Shown here one piece after another: positions 32,663-41,172 of a stretch of 50,601 bases of DNA. The stretch's first letter is position 1. Every line of letters starts with the position of its first letter. The position numbers were made by a program, and so were the translations under genes. The DNA is taken from positions 1 to 50,601 of the forward strand of contig CABVCF010000001.1 in assembly GCA_902496775.1 (NCBI GenBank). Reading direction: 5' to 3'. This stretch comes from an uncultured Collinsella sp. (lineage in GTDB: Bacteria; Actinomycetota; Coriobacteriia; Coriobacteriales; Coriobacteriaceae). The notes under the pieces were generated by a model that did no database searches, was not told where the DNA came from, and saw only the letters and a list, made by a program, of their open reading frames with translations.

Positions 32663-33004
32663 ATGGATTACATCCGCGCAATCGAGCGTCAGCAGATCCG
32701 CGAGGACATTCCTCAGGTTCGCGTCGCCGATAACGTCAAGGTTCACTACCGCATTAAGGAAGGCGACCGCGAGCGCATCCAGGTCTTCCAGGGCGACGTC
32801 ATCCGCATGGCCGGCGCCGGTGCCCGCGAGACCTTCACCGTCCGCAAGATGTCCTTCGGTGTCGGTGTTGAGCGTACCTTCCCGCTTCACAGCCCCAAGA
32901 TCGCCAAGCTCGAGGTCGTTCGTCATGGTCGCGTCCGTCGCGCCAAGCTGTACTACCTCCGCGACAAGGTGGGCAAGGCTGCTCGCATCCCCGAGAAGCG
33001 CTAA
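32663..33004 (+). CDS. rplS: 50S ribosomal protein L19
   Basis: L19 lies at the subunit interface of the large subunit. The 113 residues contain the family pattern GDNVKVHY-like VADNVKVHYRIKEGDRERIQVFQGDVIRMAG, followed by ETFTVRKMSFGVGVERTFPLHSPKIAKLEVVRHGRVRRAKLYYLRD. The ATG has AAGGA seven bases upstream; an in-frame TTG two codons earlier is less likely. It is a single-gene unit with its own promoter and terminator, unlike the common trmD-rplS arrangement. Confidence 0.98.
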   Translation: MDYIRAIERQQIREDIPQVRVADNVKVHYRIKEGDRERIQVFQGDVIRMAGAGARETFTVRKMSFGVGVERTFPLHSPKIAKLEVVRHGRVRRAKLYYLRDKVGKAARIPEKR

Positions 33005-33038
33005 GAAGATCGCAGCGTCTGTCCACTCGTTTGGACGT

Positions 33039-33068
33039 AAGGGTCACCTTCGGGTGGCCCTTCTTTTT
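33039..33068 (+). terminator. Terminator after rplS
   Basis: A 10-bp stem (AAGGGTCACC with GGTGGCCCTT, one G-T pair) closes a TTCG tetraloop and is followed by CTTTTT. Confidence 0.8.
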
Positions 33069-33097
33069 ATCTGATTTGCATGCAAGGAGGGCCTGGT

Positions 33098-33886
33098 ATG
33101 GCCAACATGACGAGCTCGGTTTCGGCATCGCAGGTTGCCGGTGAGTTGGCGAGCGCTACGTTTGAGGAGATTCCCGCCCTCGTGGAGCATTATCGCGAGG
33201 ACCCGCGCCAGCAGGTGATCAAGGCTTGCGAGCGTGCTCTTAAGCGCCATGCCAAGGAGCTTGCCGAGCGCGAGCGCGTCAATGACATGTACGAGCTTAT
33301 GCATGAGCTTGGCGGCGATGGGGTGGTCGTTGGTGTCGACGAGGTGGGTCGCGGATCGGTGGCCGGTCCTTTGACGGTATGCGCCGTCTGCCTTCCCATG
33401 GAACCGCGCGTCTGGGGTATCAACGATTCCAAAAAGCTCACGCCCGCGCGCCGCGAGTTGCTCTCAGTGAAGATTGCCGAGGTGGCGACGGCGATCGGTT
33501 TTTGCCATATCGCGCCTAAGGATATCGATGAGATGGGCATGGCCCGCGCCATCCGCGCTGCCGTTGTGGGCGCCGTGGCCGATACGGGGCTCGAGCCCGA
33601 CTGCGTCCTCATGGACGGTAACCCCTTGGGCGCCGTTCCCAACGAGCGCGATGTGGTGAAGGGCGATGCCAAGATCGCCTGCATCGCCGCGGCGTCCATC
33701 ATGGCCAAGGTCACGCGTGACGAGATGATGGTCGAGTACGACGCCGAGTACCCCGAGTACCATCTGGCCGAGTCGAAGGGCTATGCGAGCCCCGAGCACA
33801 TCGAGGCCATTTGCAAACATGGACTTTGTCCGCTGCACCGCGTGAGCTTTTGCGGAAACTTTCTGCAGACTGAGCGCCTTTTCTAG
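33098..33886 (+). CDS. rnhB: Ribonuclease HII
   Basis: It cuts RNA in RNA-DNA hybrids, including single ribonucleotides left in DNA. The catalytic domain begins at about residue 70 with VVGVDEVGRGSVAGPLTVCAV (acidic pair DE), continues with INDSKKLTPARRE and LMDGNPLGAVPNERDVVKGDAKIACIAAASIMAKVTRD, and ends in YPEYHLAESKGYASPEH. An N-terminal helical extension of about 65 residues resembles that of other Gram-positive RNase HII proteins. AGGAGG lies seven bases before the chosen ATG and inside the frame of an ATG 18 bases upstream, which is therefore rejected. A terminator follows. Confidence 0.95.
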   Translation: MANMTSSVSASQVAGELASATFEEIPALVEHYREDPRQQVIKACERALKRHAKELAERERVNDMYELMHELGGDGVVVGVDEVGRGSVAGPLTVCAVCLPMEPRVWGINDSKKLTPARRELLSVKIAEVATAIGFCHIAPKDIDEMGMARAIRAAVVGAVADTGLEPDCVLMDGNPLGAVPNERDVVKGDAKIACIAAASIMAKVTRDEMMVEYDAEYPEYHLAESKGYASPEHIEAICKHGLCPLHRVSFCGNFLQTERLF

Positions 33887-33936
33887 GTCAATTGTGGAGA
33901 CAGGGACCTCTGGGGTTTTATAAACCTGCTGGTAGC

Positions 33937-33977
33937 GGGCCGTATGCAACACCATTGTTGCGTACGGCCCGTTTTTT
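33937..33977 (+). terminator. Terminator after rnhB
   Basis: A 15-bp stem (starting GGGCCGTATGCAACA and ending TGTTGCGTACGGCCC, one G-T pair) with a four-base loop is followed by GTTTTTT. Confidence 0.85.
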
Positions 33978-34075
33978 GACGGCTTTTGGTCAGCTTTTGG
34001 TTTGCTTCCGGTACTTACCCGCATGAAAGGTGCCCTCATCATCGGGGCAATGCAGTGTGCGGGAAAGGAGACCCC

Positions 34076-34561
34076 ATGAGTGCCGCAAGCAAAAAGAGCA
34101 AGACGCAGCAGCTCAAGGAGCGTTGGGAAAACGGCGAGCTCGACTCCGGGGCGATGACGCCCGAGTTTATCAAGGGACTCAGTCCCCGCGAGCTGGGCAT
34201 GCTGGGCGAGCTGATCACCATCGACTACTTTAACGAGCGCGGCTACACCTTGCTGGAGCAAGGCTATCGTTGCACCGAGGGCGAGGCCGATCTGGTGCTG
34301 CTCGATGAGCTCGACGATGTCGTGGTAATGGCCGAGGTCAAGACCAGACGCGTTGCACTGGATTGCAGCACGAGGGTCTTTCCGGAGGAGGCCGTGGACG
34401 CCCAAAAGCAACGCCGCTACCGCCGCATCGCAAGTTGCTATCTCATGGAGCATTATCCGCTCAAGGCGATTCGCTTCGATGCCGTGGGTGTCACCATCCG
34501 CGGCGGGCATATCGCCGAGATCGAGCATCAGTACAACGCGTTCGATTGGCAGGTGTCGTGA
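34076..34561 (+). CDS. YraN-family (UPF0102) endonuclease-like protein
   Basis: A small protein of the YraN family with a predicted nuclease fold. The 161 residues include the characteristic run ELGMLGELITIDYFNERGYTLLEQGYRCTEGEADLVLLDE...VVMAEVKTRR, in which GEADLV and EVKTR supply the acidic and Lys residues of a PD-(D/E)XK-like site. About 35 residues precede the domain. GAAAGGAG lies five bases before the ATG. Its stop overlaps the comM start (TGATG). The family's cellular role is not settled; the neighbours comM and dprA suggest DNA processing. Confidence 0.88.
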   Translation: MSAASKKSKTQQLKERWENGELDSGAMTPEFIKGLSPRELGMLGELITIDYFNERGYTLLEQGYRCTEGEADLVLLDELDDVVVMAEVKTRRVALDCSTRVFPEEAVDAQKQRRYRRIASCYLMEHYPLKAIRFDAVGVTIRGGHIAEIEHQYNAFDWQVS

Positions 34562-36084
34562 TGGCGTTCGAGACGTTTGCCGTTCACGCGGCCTGCATCC
34601 GCGGCGTCGAGGCGATTCACGTCACGGTCGAGGTCTCGCTTGCCGGCGGCGTTCCGGGCATTCAGATGCTCGGCATCCCGAGTATGGAGGTGATGGAGTC
34701 ACGTGGTCGTATTCGCTGTGCGATGCGCTCGGCCGGCTTTGAGATCCCGCGCTCGGGCATTACGGTCAATCTGGCGCCCGGCGATATTCGCAAGACCGGT
34801 AGCGGCTTTGATCTGCCCATCGCCATCGCGGTTCTAGCGGCCGATGGTCAGATTCCCCGCGACAACCTCGATCGTTGTCTTATCGCCGGCGAGCTCGGCT
34901 TGGACGGCACGGTGCTTCCTGTCAAAGGCGAGGTGGCGTTTCAGCTATTGGCTCGCGACATGGGGCTGTCTTTTATCGCCGGCAGGTCCGACCAGCATGT
35001 GCCGCTTGCGCGCGTGGATTGCGGCTTTATCGACCATCTGTCTCAGCTTGCTCACGGCATGGGCGATGCCGCACGGCACTACTTGGATTCCGAGGGTGTC
35101 GAGGCGACCTTTGAGCCCGAGCTCGACTATGCAGACGTGCTGGGGCAGGAAGTCGCTAAACGCGGCATGGCGCTTGCGGCGGCAGGAGAACTCGGCTTGC
35201 TCATGATCGGGTCTCCGGGATCGGGCAAGACGATGCTCGCACGCCGTATGACCGGCATCCTGCCCGAGCTTTCCGTTGAGGATCAGCAGGAGGCACTGTG
35301 CATCCATTCGGTTTTGGGTGAGAACATTGATGGCTTGTTGGCGGGGCACCGCCCCTTCCGCAGTCCCCACCACAGTATTTCGACCGCAGGCCTTATCGGC
35401 GGCGGGCGCCCGGTGCACCCGGGTGAGATCAGCCTTGCTCATGGCGGCGTGCTCTTTTTGGACGAGCTTGCCGAGTTTCCCACGGGTGTGCTGCAGACGC
35501 TGCGCCAGCCCATCGAACGAGGCTACGTCAGGATCGTACGCGTCGACGGGGCTTTTACCTTCCCGTCGCGCTTTCAGCTGCTGGCTGCGAGCAATCCCTG
35601 TCCCTGCGGTTTTTTGGGCGATCGCGAGGTACCGTGTCGCTGCTCGGCGGCGATGGTTGAGCGCTATCGGTCTAAACTGCGCGGTCCTTTGGCCGACCGT
35701 ATCGACATGATGATCGATGTGACCCGTCCCGACCCCCAAGTGATTATCGAGGGTGCGGAGGGTATGTCGTCTGCCGAGTTACGTGACTACGTTGTGCGTG
35801 GTCGCGCTTTTCGCGCTTGGCGCGAATCCCGTATGGACGATGCGGATGCCGAGGCCGAGGATGACGAGACGCGGTCCATTGACGGCGTCGTTTCGACCTT
35901 TGAGCTCGATGATGTTGCCGAGAAATGCGTACTCGGCCTATCCAAACGCACGCATCTCACAGGGCGTGGCATCGTGCGCCTGGTTCGCATTGCGCGCACG
36001 ATCGCAGATGTCGCCGAGAGCGAGCAAGTGACGCAGGATCACGTGCTCGAGGCGGCGATGTACCAGGGGAGGAGGGACCAATGA
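34561..36084 (+). CDS. comM: Mg-chelatase-like AAA+ ATPase ComM/YifB
   Basis: A hexameric helicase that in Vibrio promotes branch migration during natural transformation. The 507 residues have an N-terminal Lon-protease-like fold domain (FAVHAACIRGVEAIHVTVEVSLAGGVPGIQMLGIP...SGFDLPIAIAVLAADGQIP), a Walker A GSPGSGKTMLARRM at about residue 220, and a Walker B GGVLFLDELAEF. A cysteine cluster (SNPCPCGFLGDREVPCRCS) and the C-terminal Mg-chelatase lid follow. The start is the ATG overlapping the yraN stop. dprA starts within its last codons (ATGA), so yraN-comM-dprA is one coupled unit. Confidence 0.93.
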   Translation: MAFETFAVHAACIRGVEAIHVTVEVSLAGGVPGIQMLGIPSMEVMESRGRIRCAMRSAGFEIPRSGITVNLAPGDIRKTGSGFDLPIAIAVLAADGQIPRDNLDRCLIAGELGLDGTVLPVKGEVAFQLLARDMGLSFIAGRSDQHVPLARVDCGFIDHLSQLAHGMGDAARHYLDSEGVEATFEPELDYADVLGQEVAKRGMALAAAGELGLLMIGSPGSGKTMLARRMTGILPELSVEDQQEALCIHSVLGENIDGLLAGHRPFRSPHHSISTAGLIGGGRPVHPGEISLAHGGVLFLDELAEFPTGVLQTLRQPIERGYVRIVRVDGAFTFPSRFQLLAASNPCPCGFLGDREVPCRCSAAMVERYRSKLRGPLADRIDMMIDVTRPDPQVIIEGAEGMSSAELRDYVVRGRAFRAWRESRMDDADAEAEDDETRSIDGVVSTFELDDVAEKCVLGLSKRTHLTGRGIVRLVRIARTIADVAESEQVTQDHVLEAAMYQGRRDQ

Positions 36085-37016
36085 TGGCCGAGGGGACCTT
36101 CGAGCTGCATCCAGGTGATGCGTTGTATCCCGAGACCGTTTTGGAGCTTTCTGATGTACCCCAGACGCTCTATGTGCGCGGCAATCCCGAGGTGCTTTCG
36201 ACACCCGCGCTCTCCATCATCGGCGCGCGCAAGGCCTCGCCGTATGGTCTTGCCGTGGCAGAGCTTGCGGCGAAGGTGGCGGTTGAGGCGGGAGTGACGG
36301 TAGTTTCGGGCGGTGCGGTCGGTTGTGACCAGGCCTCGGGTTGGGCTGCGGTCAACGCCGGCGGCAAACACGTCGTGGTGCTGGGGACGGGTGCCGACGT
36401 GGTCTACCCGCGTTCGAGCGCGGGGCTTATTACGCGCACGCTCGATACGGGTGGCGCGGTCGTGTCGATCTCTCCGTGGGGCATGGGTCCGCGCAAGTTC
36501 GCCTTTCCGCGCCGCAATCGCGTGATCGCGGCCCTGTCGCAAGCCCTCTTTGTATCCGAGGCGGGTATGCCTTCCGGGACGTTTTCTACAGCCGAGGCTG
36601 CTATGGATTTGGGGCGCGAACTTCTTGCTGTGCCGGGGTCGATCCTATCGCCCGAGTCGCGTGGCACGAATTACCTCATTGCGAACGGTGCCTGCTGCAT
36701 CGTCGACGAGGAATCTATCGAGATGGCTATCTCACGCATCTACGGAACCCTGCGCTACTCGCACCCCGATGCTCCCGGCATTGCCGACCTGGATCCAACG
36801 CAGCAGACCGTGATGCATGCGCTCATCGCCTCTCCGCTCAAGGTCGACGACATCGCGGCGCTCGTCTCGCTCGATGCTGTCGGCGTACTCAAACTCTTGG
36901 GTTCGCTTGAACTCGAGGGTCTTATCGAGCGCATGATGGATGGAAGGTATGCGCCCTCCAAGTTTGCCCTTCACGCCCAGACACCCTTCGGTCACAATGG
37001 AAAACGTGTCAATTAG
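36081..37016 (+). CDS. dprA: DNA processing protein DprA
   Basis: DprA loads RecA onto single-stranded DNA taken up in transformation. The 311 residues contain the Rossmann-like core with SIIGARKASPYGLAVAELAA, VTVVSGGAVGCDQASGWAAVNAGGKHVVVLGTGADVVYP, FPRRNRVIAALSQALFVSEAGMPSGTFSTAEAAMDLGRELLAVPGS and ESRGTNYLIANGA. The usual GVD-AAH segment reads GCDQASG here, a mild variation. A C-terminal winged-helix domain (about 250-305) is present. It overlaps comM by four bases, behind GGGGAGGAGGGA. An ATG one codon later is an equally possible start. Confidence 0.93.
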   Translation: MMAEGTFELHPGDALYPETVLELSDVPQTLYVRGNPEVLSTPALSIIGARKASPYGLAVAELAAKVAVEAGVTVVSGGAVGCDQASGWAAVNAGGKHVVVLGTGADVVYPRSSAGLITRTLDTGGAVVSISPWGMGPRKFAFPRRNRVIAALSQALFVSEAGMPSGTFSTAEAAMDLGRELLAVPGSILSPESRGTNYLIANGACCIVDEESIEMAISRIYGTLRYSHPDAPGIADLDPTQQTVMHALIASPLKVDDIAALVSLDAVGVLKLLGSLELEGLIERMMDGRYAPSKFALHAQTPFGHNGKRVN

Positions 37017-37030
37017 AAAGGTGTTTGCAG

Positions 37031-38368
37031 ATGCAGTTCGATCAGGTGACAGTTATCGGTGGCGGTCTGGCGGGTTCGGAGTGCGCGATCCAGCTGGCAG
37101 ATCGCGGTTTTGCCGTAAAGCTGTGCGAGATGCGCCCCCAGGTGAGCTCCCCGGCTCACCATACCGATCACCTGGCAGAGCTCGTCTGCTCGAATTCGTT
37201 TAAGTCGACCCGTCCGGATTCCGCGGCTGGTTTGCTGAAGGCCGAGCTTGAGCGCATGGGTTCAGTCCTGCTCGATTGCGCCCATCGCGCGGCTGTTCCC
37301 GCCGGCGGTGCCCTGGCGGTCGACCGCGTCAAGTTTTCCGAGCTTGTCGAGGCCGAGGTTGCCGCTCGTCCCAATATCGAGGTCGTGCACGGCGAGGTCA
37401 CGCAGATTCCCGAGGGTCACGTGGTCATTGCCGCGGGCCCGCTGTGTTCACCGGCACTGAGCGAAGAGGTTATGAAGCTCGTCGGTGGCGATGCCCTGGC
37501 ATTCTTTGATGCGGCGGCGCCGATCGTCGATGCCTCCACGCTCGATATGGACGTGCTGTTCTCGCAGTCGCGCTACGAGGAGCAGGGGGGCGGCGACTAT
37601 CTCAACGCTCCGCTCAATAAGGAGGAGTACGAGGCCTTTATCGAGGCGCTTACCACGGCCGATCGCGTGGTGCTCAAAGACTTTGAGGACGGCGATCTGT
37701 TCCAGGCTTGCCAGCCTGCCGAGGAAGTTGCGCGCACCGGCAAGGACGCCATTCGCTTTGGCGCCATGAAGCCCGTCGGCCTCACCGACCCGCGTACCGG
37801 ACGTCGCCCCTGGGCGGCGATTCAGCTGCGTGCCGAGAACAAGGAGAAGACCGCCTATAACCTGGTGGGCTTCCAGACCAACTTGACCTTTGGCGAGCAG
37901 AAGCGCGTCTTCCATATGGTGCCGGGCCTGGAGAACGCTGAGTTCTTCCGCTACGGTGTCATGCACCGCAATACCTTTGTCGACGCCCCGCATGTGCTCG
38001 ATGGCACCTTTGCCGTGCCCGGTACCGGTGTGCGCCTGGCCGGTCAGATCACCGGCACCGAGGGGTACATGGAAGCCGTGGCGACAGGTCTGCTCGCGGC
38101 GCTCAACACCTATGCCGAGGCTATCGGTGCCGCGGGCGTCGAGTTGCCGCGTGTGGGCGCCCTGGGTGCGCTCGTGGGCTATGCGACCGATCCTGCCACC
38201 GTGGGCTATCAGCCCATGCATGTCAACTTTGGCCTGGTGCCGCCACTCGAGGATGGTAAGCGCCGCAGCAAGCGCGACCGCTACCAGGCCTATGCGGACC
38301 GTGCGCTCGAGGCCCTCGATGCCTACTTGGCCACGCGTTCCGACTTGTTTGGAGGCGACCGGTCATAG
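37031..38368 (+). CDS. trmFO: tRNA uridine-54 C5-methyltransferase TrmFO
   Basis: A flavoenzyme that makes ribothymidine at tRNA position 54 using methylene-tetrahydrofolate. The 445 residues begin with the FAD-binding VTVIGGGLAGSECAIQLADRG and contain TRPDSAAGLLKAELERMGS, AGGALAVDRVKFSELVE, YLNAPLNKEEYEAFIEAL with the catalytic-cysteine region nearby (DLFQACQPAEEVA), and the C-terminal GQITGTEGYMEAVATG. A TTG two codons upstream is an alternative start. The gene order dprA-trmFO-xerC is as in Bacillus but without topA. Its TAG stop overlaps the proposed ATA start of xerC. Confidence 0.95.
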   Translation: MQFDQVTVIGGGLAGSECAIQLADRGFAVKLCEMRPQVSSPAHHTDHLAELVCSNSFKSTRPDSAAGLLKAELERMGSVLLDCAHRAAVPAGGALAVDRVKFSELVEAEVAARPNIEVVHGEVTQIPEGHVVIAAGPLCSPALSEEVMKLVGGDALAFFDAAAPIVDASTLDMDVLFSQSRYEEQGGGDYLNAPLNKEEYEAFIEALTTADRVVLKDFEDGDLFQACQPAEEVARTGKDAIRFGAMKPVGLTDPRTGRRPWAAIQLRAENKEKTAYNLVGFQTNLTFGEQKRVFHMVPGLENAEFFRYGVMHRNTFVDAPHVLDGTFAVPGTGVRLAGQITGTEGYMEAVATGLLAALNTYAEAIGAAGVELPRVGALGALVGYATDPATVGYQPMHVNFGLVPPLEDGKRRSKRDRYQAYADRALEALDAYLATRSDLFGGDRS

Positions 38369-39285
38369 CCTTTGACCTGTACGACACCGTCGACTCTTTT
38401 ATCGCCTATATCGCGCGCGTCGAGGGACTTTCTCCCAACACGGTGACGGCCTATGGCTCGAGGCTGGAGCGCTTCGCTGCCTGGTGCGAGCGCGAGGATA
38501 TCGATGCTTTCGCTGCCGACGTGCGCACCATTCGTCGCTATCTTGCCGAGCTTTCGCGTGAGCAGGTGGCTCCCCGAACGCTTGCGGCGCACCTGTCGGC
38601 TATTCGATCTCTCTATCGCTGGATGGCTGCCGAGGGGATTGTCGAGGGCGATGCGGTCTCGGCGATCGCGTCGCCCAAGCTGCCGCGTGACCTGCCGGGC
38701 GTCCTTACGACCCAGCAGGTCGAGGCGCTGCTCAAGACGCCTGATACCTCAACACCCGCGGGACTGCGCGATGCGGCGATGCTCGAGTTGCTCTATGCCT
38801 CGGGTGCCCGCATCTCAGAGCTTGCGGCGCTCAATGTGGAATCCATCTCATGGTCCGAGCGCACGCTGCGACTTTGGGGCAAGGGGAGCAAGGAGCGTAT
38901 CGTCCCTCTGTATCGTCGTGCGCTCGAGGTGACGCATCTCTATATTGAGGAGGGGAGGCCGGAGTTGCTCGCTCAGGCAAAGCGCCGCGACCTCGCCACT
39001 GGGCCGCATCCGCTGCTTATATCGGCGCGTGGCAATCGCATGAGCGCCGCCATGCTCCGGCGGCGGTTCCATACGCTGGCGACGCTCGCCGGCATTCCGG
39101 CCGACATCGCCCCGCATGCGATGCGCCATACCTTTGCGACCGACTTGCTCGAGGGCGGTGCGGACCTGCGCTCGGTTCAAGAGCTGCTAGGTCATGCGAG
39201 CCTGTCCACGACGCAGATCTACACGCATCTCACGCCCGATCGGCTCAAACGTGCCGTGGCTCAAGCCCATCCCCGCGGCGAATAG
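38365..39285 (+). CDS. xerC: Tyrosine recombinase XerC-like, proposed AUA start
   Basis: A site-specific recombinase for chromosome dimer resolution. All active-site residues are present: Arg149 (ASGARISELA), Lys173 (GKGSKE), His251 and Arg254 (HAMRH), His277 (LGHAS) and Tyr286 (STTQIYTH). The N-terminal core-binding domain needs the segment DTVDSFIAYIARVEGLSPNTVTAYGSRL, but the first in-frame ATG/GTG/TTG is a GTG at 38443, inside that segment and with no ribosome binding site. An ATA at 38365 overlaps the trmFO stop (ATAG) and has GGAGG nine bases upstream; it gives 306 residues, the normal family length. The start is an inference; CTG at 38377 is the other option. XerC versus XerD cannot be separated here. 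Confidence 0.85.
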   Translation: MAFDLYDTVDSFIAYIARVEGLSPNTVTAYGSRLERFAAWCEREDIDAFAADVRTIRRYLAELSREQVAPRTLAAHLSAIRSLYRWMAAEGIVEGDAVSAIASPKLPRDLPGVLTTQQVEALLKTPDTSTPAGLRDAAMLELLYASGARISELAALNVESISWSERTLRLWGKGSKERIVPLYRRALEVTHLYIEEGRPELLAQAKRRDLATGPHPLLISARGNRMSAAMLRRRFHTLATLAGIPADIAPHAMRHTFATDLLEGGADLRSVQELLGHASLSTTQIYTHLTPDRLKRAVAQAHPRGE

Positions 39286-39334
39286 TGGCTGGGACGTCCC
39301 GCGCCGCACTCAGGTGTGTGGTTTTGATTGCGGG

Positions 39335-39363
39335 TTGGCAGGAAGATGCATTCCTGCTATCAT
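39335..39363 (+). promoter_or_regulatory. rpsB-tsf promoter
   Basis: TTGGCA (39335-39340) and TATCAT (39358-39363) are 17 bases apart. Transcription from about 39370 would give a leader of about 135 bases before rpsB. Confidence 0.6.
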
Positions 39364-39370
39364 TCATCGG

Positions 39371-39504
39371 GTTGCTTCACGGCAACATGTTTTTATCACG
39401 CACGCGCGGCTACTTCATACCGTGGTGCCCGGGCTTTGGTAGCACATGTCCGGGTTGGTTTTGGAGGATGACCCCGCGCGGAGGCAAACCACAGGAGGTT
39501 TAAC
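39371..39504 (+). promoter_or_regulatory. Structured 5' leader of rpsB
   Basis: The long leader contains a small hairpin (GTTGC 39371-39375 with GCAAC 39382-39386) and a 7-bp stem (CCCGGGC 39428-39434 with GTCCGGG 39448-39454). The ribosome binding site AGGAGG is just before the ATG. Autoregulation by S2, known for rpsB leaders elsewhere, is possible but not shown by the sequence. Confidence 0.35.
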
Positions 39505-40233
39505 ATGGCTACCAAGATTAATATCCGCACCCTGCTCGAGGCCGGCTGCCACTTCGGTCACCAGACCCGTCGCTGGAACCCCAAGATGAAGCCGTTCATC
39601 TTCGGTGAGCGCAACGGCATCTACATCCTCGACCTCAAGCAGACCATCCTCGACGCCGACCAGGCCTACACCTTCGTCAAGAACGTCGCCAAGGGTGGCA
39701 ACGTGCTGTTCGTCGGCACCAAGAAGCAGGCTCAGGAGGCCGTCAAGAACGCTGCTGAGCGCGCCAACATGCCTTACATCAACCAGCGTTGGCTCGGCGG
39801 TATGCTGACCAACTTCGTCACCATCCGCTCCCGCATCAACCGCATGGAGGAGCTCGAGGCCATGGTCGAGGACGGCCGCATGGCTGTTCTGCCCAAGAAG
39901 GAGCAGGCTGTTCTCGGCAAGGAGCTCACCAAGCTCCAGACCAACCTCGGTGGCGCCCGCGACATGAAGGGTCTGCCCCAGGCTCTCTTCGTCATCGACA
40001 CCAAGCGCGAGGAGAACGCCATCAAGGAGGCCCAGCGCCTGAACATCCCCGTCGTCGCTCTGATCGACACCAACTCCGATCCCGACGAGGTCGAGTACGG
40101 CATCCCCTGCAACGATGACGCTATCTCCGCTGTCACCCTTATGTGCGAGCTCATGGCTGACGCCTGCCTCGCTGGCTCCGGCAAGGAGCAGGTCTCCGAG
40201 GCCGAGATGGCCGCTGAGCCCAAGGCCGAGTAA
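39505..40233 (+). CDS. rpsB: 30S ribosomal protein S2
   Basis: S2 joins the small subunit late, at the back of the head. The 242 residues carry the family signatures LLEAGCHFGHQTRRWNPKMKPFIFGERNGIYILDL, FVGTKKQAQEAV, INQRWLGGMLTNF and VVALIDTNSDPDEVEYGIPCNDDA. A short acidic tail ends the protein. CAGGAGG precedes the ATG. tsf follows 45 bases downstream in the same transcript. Confidence 0.98.
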   Translation: MATKINIRTLLEAGCHFGHQTRRWNPKMKPFIFGERNGIYILDLKQTILDADQAYTFVKNVAKGGNVLFVGTKKQAQEAVKNAAERANMPYINQRWLGGMLTNFVTIRSRINRMEELEAMVEDGRMAVLPKKEQAVLGKELTKLQTNLGGARDMKGLPQALFVIDTKREENAIKEAQRLNIPVVALIDTNSDPDEVEYGIPCNDDAISAVTLMCELMADACLAGSGKEQVSEAEMAAEPKAE

Positions 40234-40278
40234 ATCAGTCTTAGTTAATTCTTTTTCATCTCTTTGAAAGGAACCACA

Positions 40279-41148
40279 ATGGCCCAGATTACCGCCGCTA
40301 TGGTCAAGCAGCTCCGCGAGATGACCGACTCCCCGATGATGGAGTGCAAGAAGGCTCTCGTCGAGGCTGACGGCGACATGGACGCCGCTGTCGACGTTCT
40401 GCGTAAGAACGGCCTTGCCAAGGCTGCCAAGAAGGCTGGCCGTGAGACCAACGAGGGCGCTGTCGCCGCGTTCGTCTCCGAGGATGGCAAGACCGGCGCT
40501 CTGCTCGAGCTCTCCTGCGAGACCGACTTCGTTGGCTCCAACGCCAAGTTCACCGGCTTTGCTTCCAAGGTCGCTGAGGTTGTCGCTACCACCGAGCCTG
40601 CTGACGTCGACGCTCTGCTCGAGAAGCCGTTGGGCGAGGAGACCGTTTCCTCTGAGCTCACCGAGATGATTCACATCATGGGCGAGAACATGAAGATCTC
40701 CCGCTTCGCTGCCCGCAAGGCCGAGAACGGCGCGCTCGCTTCTTACATCCACATGGGTGGTAAGATCGGCGTCCTCGTCGAGTTCGCCTTCGAGAAGGCC
40801 GAGACCGCTCAGGCTGAGTCCTTCAAGACCTTCGCTCACGACGTTGCCCTTCAGGTTGCTGCCGTCGCCCCGATCTGCGCTACCCGCGATCAGGTTCCGG
40901 CCGAGACCGTCGAGCACGAGAAGCAGATCTACATGGCCCAGGCTGCCGAGTCCGGCAAGCCCGAGGCTATCCAGGAGAAGATGGCTGTCGGCCGTCTGGA
41001 GAAGTTCTACAAGCAGTCCGTGCTCACCGAGCAGGAGTTCATCAAGGACAGCTCCCTCACCATCAAGAAGTACGCTGAGCAGGTCTCCAAGGAGCTCGGC
41101 GACACCATTACCGTCGTTGCCTTTGACCGTCTGGTCCGTGGCGAGTAA
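40279..41148 (+). CDS. tsf: Elongation factor Ts
   Basis: EF-Ts exchanges GDP for GTP on EF-Tu. The 289 residues have the N-terminal UBA-like domain with VKQLREMTDSPMMECKKALVEADGDMDAAVDVLRKNG, including the TDFV-type motif in ETDFVGSNAKFTGFA, and the core subdomains up to KYAEQVSKELGDTITVVAFDRLVRGE. The ATG follows GAAAGGA; an upstream in-frame ATG five codons earlier does not match the family start. It ends the rpsB-tsf unit. Confidence 0.98.
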   Translation: MAQITAAMVKQLREMTDSPMMECKKALVEADGDMDAAVDVLRKNGLAKAAKKAGRETNEGAVAAFVSEDGKTGALLELSCETDFVGSNAKFTGFASKVAEVVATTEPADVDALLEKPLGEETVSSELTEMIHIMGENMKISRFAARKAENGALASYIHMGGKIGVLVEFAFEKAETAQAESFKTFAHDVALQVAAVAPICATRDQVPAETVEHEKQIYMAQAAESGKPEAIQEKMAVGRLEKFYKQSVLTEQEFIKDSSLTIKKYAEQVSKELGDTITVVAFDRLVRGE

Positions 41149-41172
41149 ATAAGCTCTTGTAGCTGGTAATGA

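Noticed and set aside
38443..39285. xerC starting at the GTG
   Set aside because: This would delete about 26 residues of the conserved core-binding domain and there is no ribosome binding site before the GTG.
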